From NCBI RefSeq assembly GCF_001708405.1, contig NZ_CP012418.1, positions 496,001 through 560,000 on the forward strand: a stretch of DNA of 64,000 nucleotides, written 5' to 3'. Both the position numbers and the translations under genes were made by a program. This DNA is from Kangiella sediminilitoris. GTDB lineage: Bacteria; Pseudomonadota; Gammaproteobacteria; Enterobacterales; Kangiellaceae. Below, piece after piece: positions 1 through 9,705 of the stretch. The notes under the pieces were generated by a model. The model was not told where the DNA came from and made no database searches. It was given only the letters and a program-made list of their open reading frames with translations. The stretch's first letter is position 1, and each line of letters starts with the position of its first letter.

Positions 1-30
1 GACGACTTTGATGATGACATTCCGTTCTAA
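1..30 (+). CDS. ssb: Single-stranded DNA-binding protein, last 9 codons (partial)
   Basis: The first 27 bases read in frame 1 as DDFDDDIPF followed by TAA. An acidic tail ending in DDIPF is the diagnostic C-terminal tip of bacterial SSB, which docks partner proteins such as RecO, RecQ, PriA and exonuclease I. The rest of the gene lies outside the window to the left. The identification rests on this tip alone, but it is highly specific and in frame with a stop. Confidence 0.85.
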   Translation, partial: DDFDDDIPF

Positions 31-91
31 TGTCATAAACGCCTTATATAATTATTAAATACAATAAATTAGCTTAACCAAGGAGACAATA

Positions 92-799
92 ATGAGCTAT
101 CAAGATATTGAGCAACAAGATGTTGCCGTTAGCCGTGGTGGTTTAGGTGACCGCGCAAAATTTATTACGAAAACCTACAATCATTTGCTTGGCGCGATTT
201 TTGCTTTTGTATTGATCAGTGTTTACTTCTACCAGTCAGGAATCTCAATGGCGATTGCCGAGTGGGTGTTCTCATTTGGTGCTGGCTGGATGGTTCTTCT
301 AGGGGGCTTTATTGCCGCAAGTTGGGCTGCTACTCATTTAGCTCATACTTCTCAGTCAAAGGTTACTCAGTACTCGAGCCTGATAGGCTTTATTATTGCT
401 GAAGCTATCATCTTTGCTCCTATGCTGTTGATTGCAGCGAATTATGCCAATGGAGTCATTAAGAGTGCGGCTACGGTAACCTTGGTGGGCTTCGCAATAT
501 TAACCGCAATTGTTTTCTACACTCGCAAGGACTTCTCGTTCTTACGCGGTATTCTTATGTGGGCGGGTGGTCTAGCGCTATTGGCCATTGGTGCTGCATT
601 CATTTTTGGCTTCCAGCTTGGGACCTGGTTCAGTGTCGGCATGATTGGTTTGGCTGGCGCAGCAATTTTGTATGATACTTCAAACGTTCTTCACCATTAC
701 CCAGAAGATCGTTATGTTGGTGCTGCACTGCAGTTATTTGCCAGTGTCGCCATGATGTTCTGGTATGTTCTTCGTCTCTTTATGGCGAGTGAAGATTAA
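92..799 (+). CDS. Bax inhibitor-1/YccA family membrane protein
   Basis: A 235-residue protein with a short polar N-terminus (about 1-28) and seven hydrophobic segments, the size and topology of the BI-1/YccA (TMBIM) family. Near the C-terminus it has the family pattern of an Asp-containing segment (AAILYDTSNVLHHYPEDRY) before the last membrane helix. In E. coli, YccA is an inner-membrane substrate and modulator of the FtsH protease; BI-1 relatives are linked to calcium leak. Role here is inferred from family only. A ribosome site AAGGAG lies 6-7 nt before the ATG. It stands alone between ssb and a convergent mscS gene. Confidence 0.88.
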   Translation: MSYQDIEQQDVAVSRGGLGDRAKFITKTYNHLLGAIFAFVLISVYFYQSGISMAIAEWVFSFGAGWMVLLGGFIAASWAATHLAHTSQSKVTQYSSLIGFIIAEAIIFAPMLLIAANYANGVIKSAATVTLVGFAILTAIVFYTRKDFSFLRGILMWAGGLALLAIGAAFIFGFQLGTWFSVGMIGLAGAAILYDTSNVLHHYPEDRYVGAALQLFASVAMMFWYVLRLFMASED

Positions 800-810
800 T
801 CGGATATCCG

Positions 811-840
811 AAAAAAAAGCGGCGTTTAGCCGCTTTTTTT
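811..840. terminator. Bidirectional intrinsic terminator
   Basis: A-run, then GCGGC, a short loop and GCCGC, then an eight-base T-run. The symmetry serves both the yccA-like gene (plus) and the convergent mscS gene (minus). Confidence 0.85.
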
Positions 841-861
841 ATGCGCAATTAACGAGCTAAA

Positions 862-1947
862 CTAGTCTTCGCCCTTGCCTTCCTTATTAAGCTCCGACTC
901 TTCAATGACCAGCTTCTCTTTTAATAGCTCGATTTTTTCTTTAGCCTTGTCTTGCTTCACTTTAAGTTTATCCTTTTGCTCGCTATCGGATGTTTCTTTT
1001 ATTTGCTCTGCCATCTCCTCGACGGCTTCCTCAAGCTTTTCGACCTGTTGACGGGTTTGATCAACCTGTTCAGCTTTGTTGGCCTTATCAAAAATTACGG
1101 ACTCTGGTTCTTCCTTTTTAGCCTTTTTTGACCGGGATTTTTTAGATTTTCCTGCTTCTGGAATAAAAGTCTTCTCGTCAACCATCCGTTGATTTCTAAA
1201 AATGGGAGAAACTATTTCTATTCCAGCCTGATGTAGACTGTCTAGAACACAGGCGTTTAGTTTTGAGCGACTTGATAGGAGAGTATTGATATCTGTAGCC
1301 AGCCCGTGAATCTTATAGACGATGGCATGATCCAGCAATTTTTCGATGTATACAAAAGGTTTCTCTAGCTCGGCATTCTTTGCGGCTTCAAGAAGTAAAG
1401 GCTCAATGGTTTGATGTTCATTGTCATAGCCCAAAGATACTTCGGTGGATATAATTGTTCCATCACTGTGCATTACTGTAACCGGGTTGGTTGCCAAAAA
1501 CAGGTTAGGCAGGGTAATTAAATCCCTTTCGCGGTCCTGTAATTCGGTATGGAGTAAACCACGCCCCGATACTCGACCAAACATATCCTTGACTTCAATA
1601 AAGTCTCCTAGACGGAAGTTACGAACTGAACGAAGCCAAATCCCAGCCATGATATTACCTAAGAATGTAGCTGAGCTTAAAGCTATCGAAGCTGATAAAA
1701 CGATACCAATAAGACCGATAATTTGGTTCTTTAAACTATCTTTTATAGGTAGCACCAGTACGAATACAATGATCAGCAATAACATAAAAACAATATTCGT
1801 AAGCTGTCTCTGAAGCACTACATTAGTGTTTTTGTTTTTACTGAGAGTAAAGAATTTTTGCAGAAGCTGATAGGCGAAGAAGCCGATAACCAGAGTCGCA
1901 ACCGGCCAGAAAAGGCTGGTTAAATCAAAACCGAAAAAGTCTGACAT
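862..1947 (-). CDS. MscS-family mechanosensitive ion channel with charged C-terminal tail
   Basis: 361 residues. Three or four hydrophobic segments occupy about residues 10-110; the last (about 85-110, rich in Ala, Gly and Ser) corresponds to the pore helix TM3 of MscS. The cytoplasmic beta domain follows (about 112-160, pattern RVSGRGLLHTELQDRERDLITLPN), then an alpha/beta domain to about 255. Residues from about 262 to the end are an unusual Lys/Glu-rich, coiled-coil-like extension. The family releases solutes on hypo-osmotic shock. It is monocistronic with the start ATG preceded by a GGAG-type site. Confidence 0.87.
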   Translation of the reverse strand: MSDFFGFDLTSLFWPVATLVIGFFAYQLLQKFFTLSKNKNTNVVLQRQLTNIVFMLLLIIVFVLVLPIKDSLKNQIIGLIGIVLSASIALSSATFLGNIMAGIWLRSVRNFRLGDFIEVKDMFGRVSGRGLLHTELQDRERDLITLPNLFLATNPVTVMHSDGTIISTEVSLGYDNEHQTIEPLLLEAAKNAELEKPFVYIEKLLDHAIVYKIHGLATDINTLLSSRSKLNACVLDSLHQAGIEIVSPIFRNQRMVDEKTFIPEAGKSKKSRSKKAKKEEPESVIFDKANKAEQVDQTRQQVEKLEEAVEEMAEQIKETSDSEQKDKLKVKQDKAKEKIELLKEKLVIEESELNKEGKGED

Positions 1948-2073
1948 AACGTGTGCTCCTTGTTATTTATTCTTATCATAATTGTTTATAACTCTTATGC
2001 AAGATATTCAATAATCAGGCTTAAGAGACTGAGGAAGAGAATATTTTAATTTTCTCTTAGGCAAGGACGGCAC

Positions 2074-2096
2074 AAAAAAGGGCGCCATTGGCGCCC
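2074..2096 (-). terminator. Intrinsic terminator of the porin gene
   Basis: Perfect 7-bp stem GGGCGCC-ATT-GGCGCCC. On the minus strand it is followed by a run of six T, so it ends leftward transcripts, fitting the porin gene just upstream. Confidence 0.85.
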
Positions 2097-2140
2097 CTAA
2101 ATCTAGAATTATATTTTAGTATGTTAACAAGAAGTCTTGC

Positions 2141-3265
2141 TTAGAATACGTACTGGAAACGAACCGCTATAGCATCGCCATCTCTAGTGTTACCAGCAGC
2201 TTCAGTAATGTCACCGTTGACGTAGTTAAGGCCAACACGTACTGCTTTGCTTGCGTAATAGTTCAAGCCTAAAGTGAAGGCTTCGGCTTCTTCTGTACCT
2301 GGCTCATAGTTACTGAAGCGACCAAATACTTCCCAGGCGCCATCTTTACCTTTCGGAGATACACGCTTGAATTTACCTTTGCTGTATGGACGTGCTTCGC
2401 CAGTCAATACATAGCCGAACTGAGCGTAGTAGCCTTCAATGTCAGTATCAGCGAAGTTACCGCCGTCTACCTCAGCGTCGAAGTATTCAGCTTGAGCGTG
2501 GAAAGGACCTGCAGCGTATGCAAATTCAAGGTTATAAGCAGAAATGCTTTCACCATTAATGTCACCACCAACTTTATAATCAGCTGTGTGGATTTCTACA
2601 CGCTGATCAGCGCCGTACTCATTACCAGCCAATCGACTTTGACGGAAACCAAAACCTAAATGGAAAGTCTGGTTATCAGTATTCACTGGTGCAAACGTCA
2701 TGCGACCCGTAACACCCGTAGCGATATTGTTGCCTTCTTCACCTTGATCATAAAGGCCGACCATCCAGGTGTAGTCATTGTTATAAGAACCTAAAGACGC
2801 GCCATAGTTTTTACCTGGAGCCAAAGCGTTAGTAACCATAGTACGTTCGATCGCAGTGATATCTTTCGATGAAGTATTCTCTTCAAGGCCAAATGGCTCT
2901 TTGTGTTTACCAAGAACAAGCTCTAAGTTATCCCAGCCATTGTATTGGATGAAAGCATCGCTCAGACCCGTATCACCTTCGTCATCGAAGTCGCCCTGTA
3001 CTTTAGCTTCCCATTCACCAAACTCACCGCTAACGTAGATACGTGCGCGACGAAGTTCTGAATCTGAACCAGAGGTATCTGTGTCAGAAAAAGCATCACC
3101 ATCCCACATATCGATGTCATACATTAAACGGCCGCCAACTTTGATGTTAACTTCGTCAGTTTTAATGCTCATACCACCGCCAGCTTTTGATTTTGCTTCT
3201 GTTTCTGCGAAAGCCGGTGTAGAAATTACAGCTGCTATAGCTACTGCTAATAATTTTAATTTCAT
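2141..3265 (-). CDS. Phosphate-selective porin O/P-like outer membrane protein
   Basis: 374 residues from the chosen start. A signal peptide (MKLKLLAVAIAAVISTPAFA, cleavage after AFA) leads into a beta-barrel protein with alternating aromatic strands and a C-terminal Phe (RFQYVF), needed for BAM insertion. Strand patterns such as ARIYVSGEFGEWEAKVQGDF match the OprP/OprO porin family, which passes phosphate or polyphosphate through the outer membrane. The start at 3265 is chosen because GGAG sits 6 nt upstream; an ATG at 3292 in the same frame would ignore that site and spoil the signal peptide. A strong Pho box lies upstream, so induction by phosphate starvation is expected. Exact anion selectivity cannot be read from the sequence. 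Confidence 0.85.
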   Translation of the reverse strand: MKLKLLAVAIAAVISTPAFAETEAKSKAGGGMSIKTDEVNIKVGGRLMYDIDMWDGDAFSDTDTSGSDSELRRARIYVSGEFGEWEAKVQGDFDDEGDTGLSDAFIQYNGWDNLELVLGKHKEPFGLEENTSSKDITAIERTMVTNALAPGKNYGASLGSYNNDYTWMVGLYDQGEEGNNIATGVTGRMTFAPVNTDNQTFHLGFGFRQSRLAGNEYGADQRVEIHTADYKVGGDINGESISAYNLEFAYAAGPFHAQAEYFDAEVDGGNFADTDIEGYYAQFGYVLTGEARPYSKGKFKRVSPKGKDGAWEVFGRFSNYEPGTEEAEAFTLGLNYYASKAVRVGLNYVNGDITEAAGNTRDGDAIAVRFQYVF

Positions 3266-3307
3266 TGTCATCTCCAAAAAAGAGTATTTCATTAAAAGTC
3301 GGTGTGG

Positions 3308-3341
3308 ATTTTACGGCTATTATATGACAGTTACATGACAG
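3308..3341 (-). promoter_or_regulatory. Pho box and -10 element of the porin promoter
   Basis: Read on the minus strand, CTGTCATGTAACTGTCAT (3341-3324) contains two perfect CTGTCAT half-sites 11 bp apart, the PhoB consensus. Ten bases further lies TAAAAT (3313-3308), the spacing known for PhoB-activated promoters, which lack a good -35. Confidence 0.92.
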
Positions 3342-3410
3342 AAACGCTAAGGCTTTGTGAAACAGCACTTGTTACAGAAACTTTAAGCTGATTACTTACT
3401 CTATCCGTCC

Positions 3411-3428
3411 ATGTTACCGGGATGTCAT
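3411..3428 (+). promoter_or_regulatory. Possible upstream Pho box (pst operon)
   Basis: ATGTTAC-CGGG-ATGTCAT, two degenerate half-sites with 11-bp spacing, 41 bp (about four helical turns) upstream of the promoter-proximal Pho box of pstC. Likely an auxiliary PhoB site; weaker than the others. Confidence 0.5.
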
Positions 3429-3451
3429 AAAACAACCTGAATATTACAAGA

Positions 3452-3485
3452 CTTTAACATTACTGTCATATTCCAGACCTATAAT
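3452..3485 (+). promoter_or_regulatory. Pho box and -10 element of the pstC promoter
   Basis: CTTTAAC-ATTA-CTGTCAT (3452-3469): one perfect and one degenerate half-site at 11-bp spacing. Ten bases later comes TATAAT (3480-3485). The geometry is identical to the porin promoter on the other strand. Confidence 0.82.
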
Positions 3486-3513
3486 CCAAGCATGATTCTA
3501 GAATTGGTCTGAC

Positions 3514-5757
3514 ATGAACACTTCGATTAAAGATACCACGCGAAAGCTATTAGACCAGCAGACGCAAAGTGGAAAGCATAAAAGACGAAAGCTGAATGAC
3601 ATGCTTGCACGCTATGGCATTGCTGTGGGCGGTATGTCCGTTATTGTGGCCGTTGTTCTTATCTGTTTCTACCTGTTATGGGTTGTATTACCAATATTTA
3701 AGCCAGCAGCAGTAGAAATGGAAAAGGATTTTCCCTGGTCACAAAAGCAATTATTGCACCTTGAAGTCGAAGAATACGGGGAAATTGCATTTGGTCTGGA
3801 GCCATCGGGACATATGCAGTTTACCGATATTGAGGCTAACAAGGCGCTAGCTAATTATAAAGTGTCTGAAGAGCATACAGTTTCAGCATTTGCTCAGCTG
3901 GATCTAAAGGGGATGATGGCCGTAGCTCTGGATAATGGTTCGATACAATTATTACAGCAAGATTACGCTATCAGTTACCCGGATAATAAGCGTAAGTTAA
4001 CCCCATCAATTCAACACCCTTTCGGCGAAGAGTCTATAGAGTTCAGCGATAAGCCTGTTAGGCTGCTGAACGGTAAGTTATGGGACGATGGCATGATTCT
4101 GGTGGGTACGAATGAAGATAACGAACTGTTAACCAAGCATTTTTATGTTGAGCAATCATTTCTAGGTGAAGGTCTGGAGCTTGATGAAAATACATCATCC
4201 ATCATCCAATTAGGATTTGAACCGAAATTTGTGCTTGCGACTCCAGGTCCAGACTGGATCTACGCTATCGGTGAACATGGTGAGATGAGTTCTTACCAAT
4301 ATGAGGGCGGTGAGTGGCAGCTCAGAGAAACGAAACAGCTAACAGAAAGTGGCATAAACGTCTCTAATGCCAGCTTTTTATTAGGCAATGTCTCTCTTAT
4401 GATTGGCGACTCGAACGGTACCATCAGTCAATGGTTCCAGGTAAAGAACGAGAATAACGTTTCTTCGTTAACAAAGATTCGAGACTTTAAGTTAGGTAAT
4501 CAGCCTATCGTGACTATAAAGCCTGAAGCACGTCGAAAAGGCTTTATTGCAACAGATACAGAGGGAAAGGTTGGTGTTTTCTACACCACATCAGAGCGTT
4601 TACTGGAACAGTTTGAGTTTGGTCAGCCGATTCAGGCTTTATCTATCAACTCCCGTAGTAACAAGTTGTTGGTTATTGGCGAAGATGCACAAGCGACAAC
4701 TTTTATGGTGGAAAACGAACATCCTGAGATTTCATGGTCTGCTATCTGGAACCAGGTCTTTTACGAAGGTTACACAGAACCTACCTTTACCTGGCAGTCT
4801 TCTTCGTCTTCTAATGATTATGAGTCAAAGTTTTCCTTGGTTCCGCTAAGCTTTGGCACCTTGAAAGCAGCATTTTATGCCATGCTTTTCGCCGTACCTC
4901 TAGCAATCTTTGGCGCGATATTTACAGCTTACTTCATGGCTCCAAAAATGCGTTCAATGGTAAAACCTACTGTTGAAATCATGGAGGCGTTGCCGACGGT
5001 TATTCTAGGTTTCCTTGCTGGTTTATGGTTAGCTCCCCTGATCGAGGAAACACTGGTTGGCTTCCTGTTGACCATTATTCTACTGCCGATATTTACGGTT
5101 CTGTTTGGCTTTTTATGGTCAAGATCACCTGAAGTTATCAGGCATAAGATTCCTGATGGTTGGCAGGCAGCTTTGTTATTACCGGTGGTGATAGTAGGTA
5201 CTATGTTTGCTTTCTGGTTGGGCGAGCCGGTAGAACAGTGGTTGTTTGATGGCAATATGCCAGGCTGGCTGGACGATCATGGCCTCAACTATGATCAACG
5301 TAACTCGTTAGTTGTTGGTCTGGCTATGGGGTTTGCGGTAATTCCAACTATTTTCTCAATTACAGAAGATGCTATTTTCAGCGTACCTAAACACCTGACA
5401 AACGGCTCACTGGCACTTGGCGCCAGCCAATGGCAAACCTTAACTCGAGTGGTTTTACCTACAGCGAGCCCGGGTATTTTCTCGGCTCTTATGATTGGCC
5501 TCGGAAGAGCCGTGGGTGAAACCATGATTGTACTGATGGCAACGGGTAATACGCCGATTATGGACATGAATATTTTTGAGGGTATGCGTACGCTTTCGGC
5601 CAATATTGCGGTTGAGATGCCAGAGTCTGAAGTGGGTAGTTCTCACTATCGAGTACTGTTCCTGGCGGCATTTGTTTTATTCTTATTCACCTTCGCATTC
5701 AATACGATTGCAGAGGTGGTGCGTCAACGTCTACGTAATAAGTACGGTTCACTGTAG
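3514..5757 (+). CDS. pstC: Phosphate ABC transporter permease PstC, long form
   Basis: 747 residues, more than twice the length of E. coli PstC. One N-terminal membrane helix (about 35-62) is followed by a periplasmic domain of about 380 residues with repeated beta-strand patterns resembling a WD/propeller-like fold. The permease domain begins near residue 448. It holds the ABC permease contact loop (GSLALGASQWQTLTRVVLP), which engages PstB. With PstA it forms the membrane channel for phosphate import. It is first in pstC-pstA-pstB-phoU-phoB-phoR, 11 nt before pstA. Long PstC proteins are known in Vibrio and Shewanella relatives, so this is not a frameshift fusion. The role of the added domain is unknown. 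Confidence 0.93.
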   Translation: MNTSIKDTTRKLLDQQTQSGKHKRRKLNDMLARYGIAVGGMSVIVAVVLICFYLLWVVLPIFKPAAVEMEKDFPWSQKQLLHLEVEEYGEIAFGLEPSGHMQFTDIEANKALANYKVSEEHTVSAFAQLDLKGMMAVALDNGSIQLLQQDYAISYPDNKRKLTPSIQHPFGEESIEFSDKPVRLLNGKLWDDGMILVGTNEDNELLTKHFYVEQSFLGEGLELDENTSSIIQLGFEPKFVLATPGPDWIYAIGEHGEMSSYQYEGGEWQLRETKQLTESGINVSNASFLLGNVSLMIGDSNGTISQWFQVKNENNVSSLTKIRDFKLGNQPIVTIKPEARRKGFIATDTEGKVGVFYTTSERLLEQFEFGQPIQALSINSRSNKLLVIGEDAQATTFMVENEHPEISWSAIWNQVFYEGYTEPTFTWQSSSSSNDYESKFSLVPLSFGTLKAAFYAMLFAVPLAIFGAIFTAYFMAPKMRSMVKPTVEIMEALPTVILGFLAGLWLAPLIEETLVGFLLTIILLPIFTVLFGFLWSRSPEVIRHKIPDGWQAALLLPVVIVGTMFAFWLGEPVEQWLFDGNMPGWLDDHGLNYDQRNSLVVGLAMGFAVIPTIFSITEDAIFSVPKHLTNGSLALGASQWQTLTRVVLPTASPGIFSALMIGLGRAVGETMIVLMATGNTPIMDMNIFEGMRTLSANIAVEMPESEVGSSHYRVLFLAAFVLFLFTFAFNTIAEVVRQRLRNKYGSL

Positions 5758-5768
5758 GAGGATAACTG

Positions 5769-7376
5769 ATGAGTAAAAAATTCTTTAACAGTGGGCAACA
5801 CTGGGTTTGGCTAAATGCTGGAGCGATCAGTATTTCGTTGGTTATGGTTGTCGGACTGCTGTTGTTGATAGCTGTTCGAGGGCTGGGGCACTTCTGGCCT
5901 GCGGAAGTAAAAACTTTTGAAATGGCCGAAGGCGACCAAAAAACAACACTGATGGGCGAAGTTCATAATATTGAACATGATGTTCAAGATGGCCTTGACC
6001 GTGAACAGTACCTTTTAAAGATGGGTAACCGCGATGTTTATGGGCTTGATTTTAAATGGATTAATGTCAAAAACATTGAAGAAACCACTATCGATGAAGA
6101 CGTTATCGTGGTCGAGCGTCGTGAATGGGGCAATCTCTATGGTTTCCTGGATAGCGTTACCAAAGATGGCTCTGTTATCAAAAATGATGTGACTGCACTA
6201 GAAGATATCGTTGATCGAGCGAATGATTTACACGAAGAAATCAGAAGTATCGAAAAAGACGATATTGGAAGTATTAACTATGAAATCGAGCAGTTACGTC
6301 TTGAGAAGCGACGACTTGAACTAGAGGGTGAGTTCACTGCAGAAGCCAGGTCCGACATCGAAAACCGTGAAGCCGAGCTTCAGCAGCAGTTTTTAAGTTA
6401 TCAGGAAGAGTTGAACAAACTGTATGCCGATATTAAGCGAGACACTGCAGAGTTTAAATTAGTTGGTGGAGAAACGATCTCATTAACGGCAGGTAATATT
6501 GTTCGTGCATTCCAGCCAAACAATATGGGCTTCTTCGAAAAACTGGGCCATTACTTCTCCAAGATCGGTGAGTTTATATTAGATGAGCCGAGGGAAGCTA
6601 ATACCGAAGGTGGGGTTTTCCCGGCAATATTCGGTACCGTAATGATGGTACTGTTGATGTCGGTAATTGTAACGCCTCTGGGTGTAATCGCTGCAGTTTA
6701 TATGCGTGAATATGCCAAGCAGGGCCCGTTAACTCGCACTATTCGCATCGCTGTAAATAACCTGGCTGGTGTACCTTCTATCGTATACGGTGTGTTTGGC
6801 CTCGGTTTCTTTGTGTACTTTCTGGGAGGCTCAATTGATGAGCTGTTTTATCCAGAAGTCAGTCCTTCTCCGATGTTCGGTACTCCAGGATTAATGTGGG
6901 CATCTTTGACTTTGGCGTTACTAACCTTGCCAGTAGTCATTGTTTCAACAGAAGAAGGCTTGGCACGAATTCCGAAATCAATTCGTGAAGGTAGTTTGGC
7001 TTTAGGCGCAACAAAGTTTGAAACCCTACGTAAAACCGTACTACCAATGGCTAGCCCTGCAATGATGACAGGCTTAATTCTAGCGGTAGCACGAGCAGCG
7101 GGTGAGGTAGCGCCATTGATGCTGGTTGGTGTAGTTAAACTGGCCCCGACATTACCGCTGGACGGAAACGCACCTTTTTTACACCTGGAGCGTAAGTTCA
7201 TGCACCTGGGTTTCCACATTTACGATGTCGGTTTCCAAAGTCCTAACGTTGAAGCTGCGCGTCCTTTAGTTTATGCCACAGCTCTATTGTTGGTATTAAT
7301 CATCATCTTATTAAATATTGCGGCTATTAAGATCCGTAATAACCTGCGCGAAAAATATAAATCGCTTGAGCAGTAA
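5769..7376 (+). CDS. pstA: Phosphate ABC transporter permease PstA, long form
   Basis: 535 residues versus about 296 in E. coli. A first membrane helix (about 18-40) is followed by an extended extracytoplasmic region. Within it, about residues 150-215 are strongly charged and heptad-like, predicting a coiled coil. The permease domain (about 280-525) carries the ABC contact loop [19 protein letters not shown] and several helices. It partners PstC and is joined to it by an 11-nt gap with its own AGGAGG-like site. The paired enlargement of both permeases suggests that their periplasmic parts work together, possibly in contacting PstS; that is inference. Confidence 0.93.
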   Translation: MSKKFFNSGQHWVWLNAGAISISLVMVVGLLLLIAVRGLGHFWPAEVKTFEMAEGDQKTTLMGEVHNIEHDVQDGLDREQYLLKMGNRDVYGLDFKWINVKNIEETTIDEDVIVVERREWGNLYGFLDSVTKDGSVIKNDVTALEDIVDRANDLHEEIRSIEKDDIGSINYEIEQLRLEKRRLELEGEFTAEARSDIENREAELQQQFLSYQEELNKLYADIKRDTAEFKLVGGETISLTAGNIVRAFQPNNMGFFEKLGHYFSKIGEFILDEPREANTEGGVFPAIFGTVMMVLLMSVIVTPLGVIAAVYMREYAKQGPLTRTIRIAVNNLAGVPSIVYGVFGLGFFVYFLGGSIDELFYPEVSPSPMFGTPGLMWASLTLALLTLPVVIVSTEEGLARIPKSIREGSLALGATKFETLRKTVLPMASPAMMTGLILAVARAAGEVAPLMLVGVVKLAPTLPLDGNAPFLHLERKFMHLGFHIYDVGFQSPNVEAARPLVYATALLLVLIIILLNIAAIKIRNNLREKYKSLEQ

Positions 7377-7399
7377 AGAATTCCATCGAGGTAATTGAA

Positions 7400-8203
7400 A
7401 TGACACAAGTATTGGAAGAGAAGACAATTGAGCAGCACTTGGCGGATGAAAAGATTGCTATAGAAGTTGAAAAGTTAAACTTGTTCTATGGTCAAAACCA
7501 AGCGCTTTATGACATCGACATGAAAATACCTGAGAAGAAGGTAACTGCTTTTATCGGTCCTTCAGGTTGTGGTAAATCGACATTATTGCGTTGCTTTAAT
7601 CGCATGAATGATTTGGTTGATATCGCTCGAGTTCAGGGTGATATTAATATTCATGGTGACAATATCAATAAACCGGGTGTTGACGTTGCTGAGCTTCGTC
7701 GTAACGTTGGTATGGTATTCCAGAAGCCAAACCCTTTTCCTAAGTCAATTTATGAGAATATTGCTTATGGACTGCGATTACAGGGCATTAACAAAAGACG
7801 CGTTTTGGATGAAGTAGTAGAGTGGGCACTAAAAGGCGCGGCTTTATGGGACGAAGTTAAAGATCGTTTGCATGAAAATGCACTTGGTCTGTCGGGTGGT
7901 CAGCAGCAGCGTCTGTGTATTGCCCGAGCTATTGCCGTTCAGCCTGAAGTTCTACTGTTGGATGAGCCTGCATCGGCACTGGACCCGATTTCAACACTGA
8001 AAATCGAAGAGCTGATCCACGAACTTAAAAATGACTACACGATCGTTATTGTTACTCATAACATGCAACAGGCCGCTCGTGTATCTGATTATACTGCGTT
8101 TATGTATATGGGCGATATGGTGGAGTTTGATCAGACCGATACAATCTTTACTAACCCGTCACAAAAGAAAACAGAAGACTATATTACTGGTCGTTACGGA
8201 TAA
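7400..8203 (+). CDS. pstB: Phosphate ABC transporter ATP-binding protein PstB
   Basis: 267 residues, usual length. Walker [10 protein letters not shown] (about 54-62), Q-loop FQKPNPFP, signature LSGGQQQRL, Walker [14 protein letters not shown] and the H-loop IVTHNMQQA are all intact. PNPFP after the Q-loop is typical of PstB among ABC ATPases. It drives phosphate import through PstCA and, with PhoU, signals phosphate status to PhoR. It is third in the operon, 23 nt after pstA. Confidence 0.97.
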   Translation: MTQVLEEKTIEQHLADEKIAIEVEKLNLFYGQNQALYDIDMKIPEKKVTAFIGPSGCGKSTLLRCFNRMNDLVDIARVQGDINIHGDNINKPGVDVAELRRNVGMVFQKPNPFPKSIYENIAYGLRLQGINKRRVLDEVVEWALKGAALWDEVKDRLHENALGLSGGQQQRLCIARAIAVQPEVLLLDEPASALDPISTLKIEELIHELKNDYTIVIVTHNMQQAARVSDYTAFMYMGDMVEFDQTDTIFTNPSQKKTEDYITGRYG

Positions 8204-8230
8204 TAGACGCTACTGAAAGAGGTATTTGAA

Positions 8231-8965
8231 ATGGATAATGAAAATTTGAGCCAACATATTTCTAAGCAGTTTAACCAGGACTTGGAAAATGTTCGTGAAG
8301 AAGTTTTAGCGATGGGCGGTTTGGTTGAAGAGCAGTTGACCAAGGCTTTAGAAGCGCTAAGTTCGCAGGATATTAAATTAGCCAAGGAAGTAATCGAAAC
8401 CGATGATCGCGTAAATGACTTTGAAATTAATATTGATGAAGCTTGCGTAAAAATTCTTGCTAAACGTCAACCTGCTGCCAGTGACTTGCGACTGGTTTCT
8501 ACGGTGTTAAAAACCATTACAGACTTGGAGCGTGTTGGTGACGAAGCAGAGAAAATTGCTCGGATGGCAGTTGAAATTGCTGAAGCAAAAGAGGAGTCGC
8601 CACTATCTGGTAAATTGCATTTTGGGTCACTGCAACATTTGGGTGGATTAGTCAAAAGCATGTTGCATGATGCTCTGGATTCATTCGCAAGAATGGACAC
8701 TGAGTCTGCTGTCAAAGTTGCTAAGAAGGATAAGGACGCAGATAAAGAGTATGATGCCATTTCACGTGAACTCATGACCTATATGATGGAAGAACCACGT
8801 AACATTTCTCAGGTTCTAGACTTTATGTGGGCGGCACGTTCATTAGAGCGCATTGGAGATCATGCCCATAATATTTGTGAATATATTGTTTATTTAGTGA
8901 GAGGCCAAGACGTTCGTCACTTGTCCTGGGATGAGATCCATAGGCTGGTAAAGAACCGTAACTAA
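8231..8965 (+). CDS. phoU: Phosphate signalling complex protein PhoU
   Basis: 244 residues. Two tandem three-helix PhoU repeats are visible, each with the acidic metal-binding pattern: DLERVGDEAEKIA in the first half and SLERIGDHAHNICEYIVYL in the second. PhoU links PstSCAB to PhoR and keeps PhoB inactive when phosphate is plentiful. It lies between pstB and phoB in the same operon, as in enteric bacteria. Confidence 0.96.
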   Translation: MDNENLSQHISKQFNQDLENVREEVLAMGGLVEEQLTKALEALSSQDIKLAKEVIETDDRVNDFEINIDEACVKILAKRQPAASDLRLVSTVLKTITDLERVGDEAEKIARMAVEIAEAKEESPLSGKLHFGSLQHLGGLVKSMLHDALDSFARMDTESAVKVAKKDKDADKEYDAISRELMTYMMEEPRNISQVLDFMWAARSLERIGDHAHNICEYIVYLVRGQDVRHLSWDEIHRLVKNRN

Positions 8966-9001
8966 GGCTATTATTCGGGTAAAAAGGAGTTGAATAATTC
9001 A

Positions 9002-9694
9002 ATGAGTGCCAACATTCTCATCTTAGAAGATGAACGTGATATCCGAGAAATGCTAGCGTTTTGTATGACGCAGGCTGGATACGAAGTAGAGCAGGCAGCG
9101 ACCGCTGAACGTGTCTTTGGGTTAATTAAGGATGGCTACAAACCGGATCTGTTTTTAGTCGACTGGATGTTACCGGGTGCCTCTGGGATTGAGCTGACCA
9201 AAAAGTTGAAAAAAGATCCTGATATGCAGTCCATACCTGTCATTATGTTGACTGCCAGAGGTGAAGAAGACGATCGCGTACAGGGATTGGAGGTTGGTGC
9301 TGACGATTATGTAGTGAAACCCTTTTCGCCTCGTGAACTATTAGCAAGAGTACAGGCTGTCCTTCGTCGCAGTGGTCTGGCTGCGCAGGCAAGCGAACAG
9401 TTAACTCATGGTGCTATCCAGATTGATACTGCCAGTCACCGAATTATCATTAACGGCAAAGAAGTGCACCTTGGCCCGACAGAGTATAAAATTCTGCATT
9501 TCTTTATGAGTAATCCAGAGAGGGTCTATTCCCGAGGCCAGCTACTGGATTCAGTATGGGGACAACAGGTTGTTGTTGAAGAAAGAACCGTTGACGTTCA
9601 TATTCGTCGCTTACGTAAAGTATTGGCTGAATATAATGTTGAAAATTATGTTCAGACGGTGCGTGGTTCAGGTTATCGTTTCTCCAGTAAATAA
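9002..9694 (+). CDS. phoB: Phosphate regulon response regulator PhoB
   Basis: 230 residues. The receiver domain has the acidic pocket (EDE near residue 9), the phosphorylation Asp in LFLVDWMLPGASG (about residue 53) and Lys in VVKPFSP. The C-terminal OmpR-type winged helix (about 130-228) ends in the usual VRGSGYRF. A TTG at 8990 would touch the AAGGAG site (8984-8989) with no spacing, so the ATG at 9002 is preferred. It should bind the Pho boxes at the porin, pstC and pstS. Confidence 0.96.
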   Translation: MSANILILEDERDIREMLAFCMTQAGYEVEQAATAERVFGLIKDGYKPDLFLVDWMLPGASGIELTKKLKKDPDMQSIPVIMLTARGEEDDRVQGLEVGADDYVVKPFSPRELLARVQAVLRRSGLAAQASEQLTHGAIQIDTASHRIIINGKEVHLGPTEYKILHFFMSNPERVYSRGQLLDSVWGQQVVVEERTVDVHIRRLRKVLAEYNVENYVQTVRGSGYRFSSK

Positions 9695-9705
9695 GGCAGG
9701 AAGCC

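Noticed and set aside
1445-1813. Open frame antisense to the mscS gene
   Set aside because: It lies fully within a well-supported gene, has no ribosome site and encodes no recognisable pattern; the same applies to the many other antisense frames.
3514-7376. Frameshift or assembly fusion explaining the long PstC and PstA
   Set aside because: Both frames are continuous, the added parts are in matching positions, and long forms are known in other marine gammaproteobacteria.
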